NCBI GenBank assembly: GCA_029582165.1
Contig: CM055890.1
Location: 9,489,787-9,553,786 of the forward strand
DNA length: 64,000 bases
DNA from: Portulaca oleracea
Lineage: Eukaryota > Streptophyta > Magnoliopsida > Caryophyllales > Portulacaceae
Direction: 5' to 3'
The notes beneath the pieces were generated by a model. It saw only the letters and a list, made by a program, of their open reading frames with translations, did not search any database and was not told where the DNA came from. The position numbers and the translations under genes were made by a program. Below, piece after piece: positions 58,908 through 64,000 of the stretch; position 1 is the stretch's first letter, and each line of letters starts with the position of its first letter.

Positions 58908-60299
58908 TTAATTGTTAGGTTTCTTGGTAGCTTTTGGCATGGGCAATGTCCCATCCCTTATCATGTCTTCTATCTTATTCTTGAGAGTCCACCACTTCTC
59001 AGTATCATGTCCTCGACAACGATGATAGCGGCAAAATTGGTTGGCATCCCAATTTTTACCTTTAATCGTCGGCTCTTCTTTTGGCAAAGGCAGAACCAAG
59101 AAACCTTTCTTGACCAACTGATCAAGAGCCTGTGAATAAGAGACATCCAGTGGCGTATATGTCTCATATTTTGGTATATAAGACCCCTTGCGCTCGATAG
59201 AGTTAGTCTCCATAATCTTAGGAGGGTGGCTAGCTGCACTAGTGGCCCTCCTGTTAGAGCTAGACCTCTTCCATCCAGGCGAAGTGGTCTTATCATTATG
59301 CATTGCCTCCAGTTGGATACAAATGTCCTTCAAGTAGTCAAAGTCTTTGACAACATGGTACCCCAAGTGCTTGGACAAACTGCTCTTAAGTTCTTGTTTG
59401 AAGGTAGATAGTTATAGGCGGAGAGGGATTGTCTCATTGATGTGAGACAACTTGGTATGCCATCTTTCAAAGTAATCTAAGAAGGATTCGTCGTCCCATT
59501 GCTTCATGGTGGTGAGGTCGTCCATCGTAGCTTGCTTTTTCTGGATGCGACTGTAGTGATTAATGAAGGCTTTGAATAACTCGTTCCAGTCAGCCTTGAT
59601 TTGGGGCGACAGAGCGTGATACCACACCTTGGCTTCGCCATCTAGGGTAGACGGGAAGACCGTAGTATATAAACTGACATCAATCTGGTTTAAGGGTGCC
59701 AACCTCATGAACTCTTCAATGTGGTGAGTTGGATTCTCGGAAGGTTTGAACTTAATGTTCGGCACTTCAATTTTACCGAAAAGTTTGAGAATAGGCTGAA
59801 CGGGAAGGGGTACCTCCATGTATTTATCGGCGAAGGCTGGCACAGCACTCATTGCTTTGGTGAGGCTTTCTACCTTCTGTTCAAGGGCCTTAACAGCGGG
59901 GTCCCTGGTAGGTTTTGATACTTCGGGAGTATCAACCTTTGTTTTGGATGTCCCTATTCCTCAAGAATCTGATGATGTCTTAATGAGCTTAGGTTCAGAT
60001 TCATATCCATGTACCTCCTCATCGTCTTCTTCAGTGTTCAACCCCAGCTTGGTATTAATTTTGGTGATGGCCTGCAACATACCATCCATGACTTATTGTT
60101 GATCATTCAGCCTTTTCCCCATTTTATGCTCTTGTTCCAAGGTGCTGGCAAATACCAGACCTTGCATTTTGGTGTAAAGATTGTCCAAATGCTTCGTGAT
60201 GTTGGCATCAGCGCTCTGAACTGGGACCTCTTGGAATTGTTCTCCAGACATGTTGCGGTCGCTAGTTGCAGATGGATCGTAGTAAGGGTTTGGAATCAA
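58908..60299 (-). pseudogene. Gag of the outer element, three stop codons
   Basis: One reading frame from ATG 60299 to TAA 58908-58910, broken by stops at 60093-60095, 59961-59963 and 59412-59414. The N-terminal region ends in a coiled segment. The capsid domain is in 59852-59412, with PTHHIEEFMRLAPL, WYHALSPQIKADWNELFKAF and MKQWDDESFLDYFERW. Near the C-terminus is a CRYHRCRGHDTEKW motif. The inner element's gag has the usual final cysteine (HDTKKC), so the nucleocapsid knuckle here has lost a metal ligand. The protease/RT reading starts ten bases beyond, in the same frame. Confidence 0.85.
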
Positions 60300-61685
60300 A
60301 CGTCCGGTACGTGGATCTCGGATGCGGGTTCGGAGTCAATCACCAATGATACCTGCATGGAAATTCAAAGTTAGACACTCGATGACATACTCCGACACGT
60401 ACTACCCGATGCATGCATGTTCTAAGGGAGCTATATGACCTTAACAGACTCGACACATATATGCTGACACAAAGGACTCACCCACTTCTTGGGAGTGCAT
60501 GACCTAACTCTATATGGACCTAAAAACAGAACATCATAAAGGGTCGGATAAAGCCAACATAGCGAGCGGATCCTAAGTTGAAAAGGACAAGTCAGTGTTT
60601 CTCAATTCGGATTGGCCTAATCCACTGGCCGACCGTTTTAAGGAGAATCCGTAACTTGGCCCAATAATTCAGATAGCTCAAGCCATATCGACTATTATGC
60701 GGTCTAGAATAATGTTCAACAAGACCGACAACCCCTTTTTCTTTCTTTTTTTTTTACTCAAGGAAAACGGATATTGTAAGGGACTGTATAAAGCCAGCAA
60801 TAAGTGAGCTATAATTAATTTACAGGCTTAATTGATAAATCCAATATGGTTGAACCTAACAACGGGCCGGACACAAATACGATGGATTTAATAATTAAAA
60901 CGATAAATTAATTTACTCAAGCCTAGTGACTATTATGCAGTCTAAAACGTTATCCATTAACTTTGTTGGACTTTTTAATTAATTTTTGGACTTTTGTTAG
61001 GAGAATTTCATAAATGGTCATATAATATCATCAAAGGTGAGTCAATTTTTATTCATTAATTAAGATAATCAACCTTCAAACATAAATGGGCCCTTCCACT
61101 TGGACTAACCATAATGCTTTTGGGTTAATTATATTAACCAATGAATAATCTTTTTCTCAACCCAATGAATTTTATATGGACTAGAATGAAACTTCCGAAC
61201 TAGGGTCGACTCTTTACAAAAAGAAAAAGGAAAGGGGAACACATAGCACATAGCATAAAACATGAAGGGATACCCTAAATCAAGGTTCTATATTCATGGA
61301 TTACTATGGTTGGGTCAACATGGCCTACCGCATGTTCTCGCCTCGGTTCACTTTGCCTATAAAATTGTTGGTAAGGAGTGTGAGGTGTTGCTCATCAGAC
61401 TTCAAGGAAGCCCTTTGAGTATAACATGGGGAGAGGAGAGACCAAATTCTTGGCGATGTAGGGTGCATCACACAAGTAGTGACCGCCCCACTCTCGAGGG
61501 AAGAGTCCTAGTTATTACCTAAACCGTCGCCTTTGTGCTAACGTGTCAAAAGACCCGATTATTGGCCCAGTATGCAAAGGATGCCTAACAAAAGTATAAT
61601 AAAATTGCGAAATAAATTAACTTCTACCTTTTAAACCTTCAAATCAATTCGATTTTTTCAAGTTTTACCCTCTTTTTAAGTTTAA
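60300..61685 (-). other. 5' leader of the outer element
   Basis: Between the primer site and gag on the minus strand. AT-rich and not obviously coding. It has repeated TTATGCGGTCTAGAATAATG and TTATGCAGTCTAAAACGTTA segments (about 60690 and 60935). The reading at 61262-61522 has no recognisable domain. Confidence 0.55.
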
Positions 61686-61704
61686 GTCCCCAATGGAGCC
61701 GCCA
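61686..61704 (-). promoter_or_regulatory. Primer binding site, outer element
   Basis: On the minus strand TGGCGGCTCCATTGGGGAC, two changes from the inner element's site. It sits next to the end of the 5' LTR and is tRNA-Arg-type, typical of Tat/Ogre elements. Confidence 0.78.
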
Positions 61705-61707
61705 ATC

Positions 61708-62917
61708 TGTAGGACCCGGAAAATCGTCCCCGTTCGGGGAGATTGTTTCGGATGCGCTACTTAAGTGATCGGGAGCTGACTAAGGTTGCTTACTCCTTAA
61801 ATAAGGATATTTTTATTTTCGAAATTCGTTTTCGGGGTTATGAAATTTTATTTATTTACAAATCCATTTTTTATTATTTAAATTATTCGAAATTGCACAA
61901 AATATTTTAATAATGATTTAATCCCGGCCCAAGAATCAATTTCAGGCCCAAAGAGGAACAAATGGGCCACCAGAACCCTCTAAAACCCGCCTGGGTTTTA
62001 ATGGATCCTAGGCTGGGCCTCTTGCCTCTTGGCCTGGAGAGAAAGTGGGTTGAAATCAATAAAACCCGCCTGGGTTTAATTAATTTCTAGCCATTTTCTC
62101 TACGGGCCCAGCCTAGAATGGATGAAGGGCATGAGTTAGATTATTTAAATTATTTAATGCAAAAACGAGCATTTTAAATAATCAAACGGATTCATAAAAT
62201 GTTAAAGAGTCGCCAGCCGATTTAAGGAAATCGACAAACCGTAAAAGTAATAAAAAGTGACTCCGGTCTACGAACCCGATTTCTAGATTCGGGGGTAAGG
62301 TTACGAATTCGAGAGTTATAAGAACTCTCGAATCCGCCTGTTAGAAAACAGACTCTACTAAAATTGACACTGAAAAGAAAGAGAGTGGGGAGAAGTTTGG
62401 TTAATTTCGCGAAGTTATTATTCAAAACATGCAAGATTAAAACATGATGTTTACTTTTTTACAAAATATGTACAAGTAAAGGAATTAAAGAATGGATTAC
62501 ATGATTAATACAACAATAACAATAACAAAAGCGAACCACGTTTGATATGGGTTGGCCGAATGCGACGATCGAGTTCCTTGACTTAGCCCCGGTTTTGACC
62601 TCGGATGGTATGATGAAGATATGGATGCTTTTAGAGAATGGTATAGAAGTGGTGTGGAGATTATAATGAGAGTGGTTATGATAATATTAGGGGATAAGAA
62701 TGGATGTAGGGGAAAGAATTTAAGAGAGTTTTGGTAGGATAATGGTGATAGTTGATGAAATGAGGGTGAAATGGAGGGGGTATTTATAGGGAGGGAGTTA
62801 GAGGTTTGAAGGAAAAATGAGGGGAACATACTCCTAAGATCATGTCATCTCGGATCAAAACCCAGGCGGGTTATAAGGGGTCAATGGGAAGGACAATGCA
62901 CGTGGGGCTATGATCAT
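61708..62917 (-). repeat. Outer element 5' LTR, truncated
   Basis: Starts TGTAGGACCCGG and matches the split 3' LTR until GGGGCTATGATCAT at 62917. The remaining 325 bp found in the 3' LTR (50219-50543) are missing. TATTTATA at 62781-62788 is its TATA box on the minus strand. As the lost part is the upstream end of the LTR, much of the U3 is gone. Dyads are at 61981-62000, 62060-62078 and 62857-62873. Confidence 0.88.
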
Positions 62918-63159
62918 TCTTGATTCTTCCGTTCACATATCTCGGTATACTTCATTTCCTTTTACAAGCTTTGTCCTTTATAACATATTATCACTAAAAT
63001 GACTTGCATGTTACTGCTTGTTTTAGCGCTTTAAGTTGAATTTAAAGTAAAGAAGTTTGTTTTAAGTGCATATGTGCCAATTTTAGAATTTTACTGGGGA
63101 AACTTGAACCTCTTCTTTTGACTGCTTCAAGAAATGATGTGGTTAGTGTGCAACAGCTG

Positions 63160-63218
<59 letters not shown>

Positions 63219-63309
63219 AAGCGGATCAAAAATATCAAGAAAATCGCTGACGGTAGATGACGTGTAGTAGGAGTAGAGGGACAAAGTGTACTCCCGCTGG
63301 AGTATACAA
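62918..63309. other. Flanking intergenic DNA with AT microsatellite
   Basis: No gene. An uninterrupted AT dinucleotide repeat of about 52 bp lies at 63164-63215. Confidence 0.8.
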
Positions 63310-63508
63310 TAATTTTTGTATGGTAAGAGTTGTGATAGGTGGTAGATAAGGAGAGAAAATGTAAAAAATAGATGAGAAAAGTGAGGAGATAGAAAAGTGA
63401 AGAGATGCATTAGTAATGATTGTGGTCTAGTGTGGTGTGGTGTTATGAAGTGTGGTACGATGCGCTGCAATATTGCACCGCAACCTACCGCATAACAAAA
63501 GAGAGCCT
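63310..63508. mobile_element. MITE of the TACCGCA family, copy 4
   Basis: The right end TACCGCATAACAAAAGAGAG is followed by CCTAA, and the body is rich in GTGGTG steps as in the other copies. The left end is not clear, so this copy is probably truncated. Confidence 0.5.
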
Positions 63509-64000
63509 AAAGCAGTGTGTTGAAACCGGCTTTTCTCTTGAATGAAATATAGATTATAGACAGACCCCTTACTAGTCCCCTATCTCAATGAATAACTAAT
63601 AAATTTTATAAGACAATGGTAAGAGATAACTACCAAACTCAATTGTTCCATGACAAGCACCACGGACCAATCCCACAAATTTTACACTTGAACTTATTGC
63701 CTCTACAAAGAATTGAACCAAGATATGAAACCTGAAAATATAGGCATTGGTTACTAATTTGAGTATCACATATCTGGTCCTACATCATTATTTGTCAATA
63801 TATGCATCTTTTGCAATTGTTTTAGGATCATGTCAACAACACAAACAATTTGCCGACCAGAGAGGGGTTAAGACGCCCTGAAAGTTTAGTTTAACATGGA
63901 TTGATACCCAGACAAGAAGAGAGAATATTAACACTAACAACCTCATAAGTCAGAGCCCACAATCACGCTCTTAAGTCTTGATCAGCATTTGAACACTTAA
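63509..64000. other. Intergenic DNA at the window end
   Basis: Nothing recognised on either strand. Confidence 0.4.

Larger units (their letters stand above)
38983..62917 (-). mobile_element. Outer Tat/Ogre-type Ty3/gypsy element, defective
   Basis: Minus orientation. The 3' LTR is split: 38983 to about 40024, and 50088-50543. The interior is 50544-61707 and the 5' LTR is 61708-62917, truncated. LTRs start TGTAGGACCC on the plus strand and end GGTGTCTACA. The primer site follows the 5' LTR, and a polypurine tract (plus strand GAGAGCCCCCACTTT) adjoins the 3' LTR. The order on the minus strand is leader, gag, protease, RT, RNase H, second RNase H-like domain, integrase stub, antisense extra gene, tandem repeats. 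The tRNA-Arg-type primer site, second RNase H and extra antisense gene together place it in the Tat lineage (Ogre/Retand group). The first 480 bp of the two LTRs differ by roughly 4-5 percent by eye. The inner element at 40038-50087 is nested within the 3' LTR. Confidence 0.88.

Overview
This is nuclear DNA of a flowering plant, most likely a dicot. It is AT-rich and repeat-dense, with one spliced host gene whose introns follow GT-AG rules. Around it lie plant-type transposons: a Tat/Ogre-lineage Ty3/gypsy element with a second RNase H-like domain, Athila-like and Tekay/Del-like Ty3/gypsy pieces, L1 and RTE LINE fragments, an Au-like tRNA-derived SINE, and Stowaway, hAT-like and Mutator-like MITEs. 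I cannot name the species. No CRISPR, rRNA or tRNA gene was recognised.

Layout. 1-14 kb is intergenic DNA with a solo LTR (1986-3412, duplication ATAAC) carrying a seven-unit heat-shock-element array, a decayed RTE LINE (5.95-7.05 kb) and several MITEs, including a Mutator-like one with a perfect 9-bp target duplication. 14309-23392 (minus) is the only convincing host gene: nine exons encode a 317-residue metallo-beta-lactamase-fold hydrolase. Every splice phase closes, and its introns hold a SINE, a MITE and a CA repeat. 24-39 kb is retrotransposon debris: an L1 fragment, an unresolved LTR-like stretch rich in GC palindromes, and an Athila-like gag-protease relic interrupted by an hAT-like element and a 3.3-kb solo LTR (duplication ATGTG).

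38983-62917 is a nested pair of Tat/Ogre-type elements, both in minus orientation. The outer element keeps degenerate gag and protease/RT/RNase H but has lost the integrase core. Between pol and the 3' LTR it carries an antisense, intron-containing extra gene resembling plant mobile domain proteins, now a pseudogene. The inner element (40038-50087) has no pol and a gag without capsid. It landed in the TATA box of the outer element's 3' LTR, and its left end was later lost in a deletion that left a short templated filler.

A recurring theme is repeated short palindromes inside LTR-type sequences of unrelated families: CTTGG/CCAAG dyads at 2.0-2.8 kb, GGTCAC/GCTACC hairpins at 26.6-28.5 kb, and AAAACCC-N4-GGGTTTT dyads (eleven copies) in the outer Tat/Ogre LTRs and one internal fragment. 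With the heat-shock array, these are the most interesting unexplained signals in the window.
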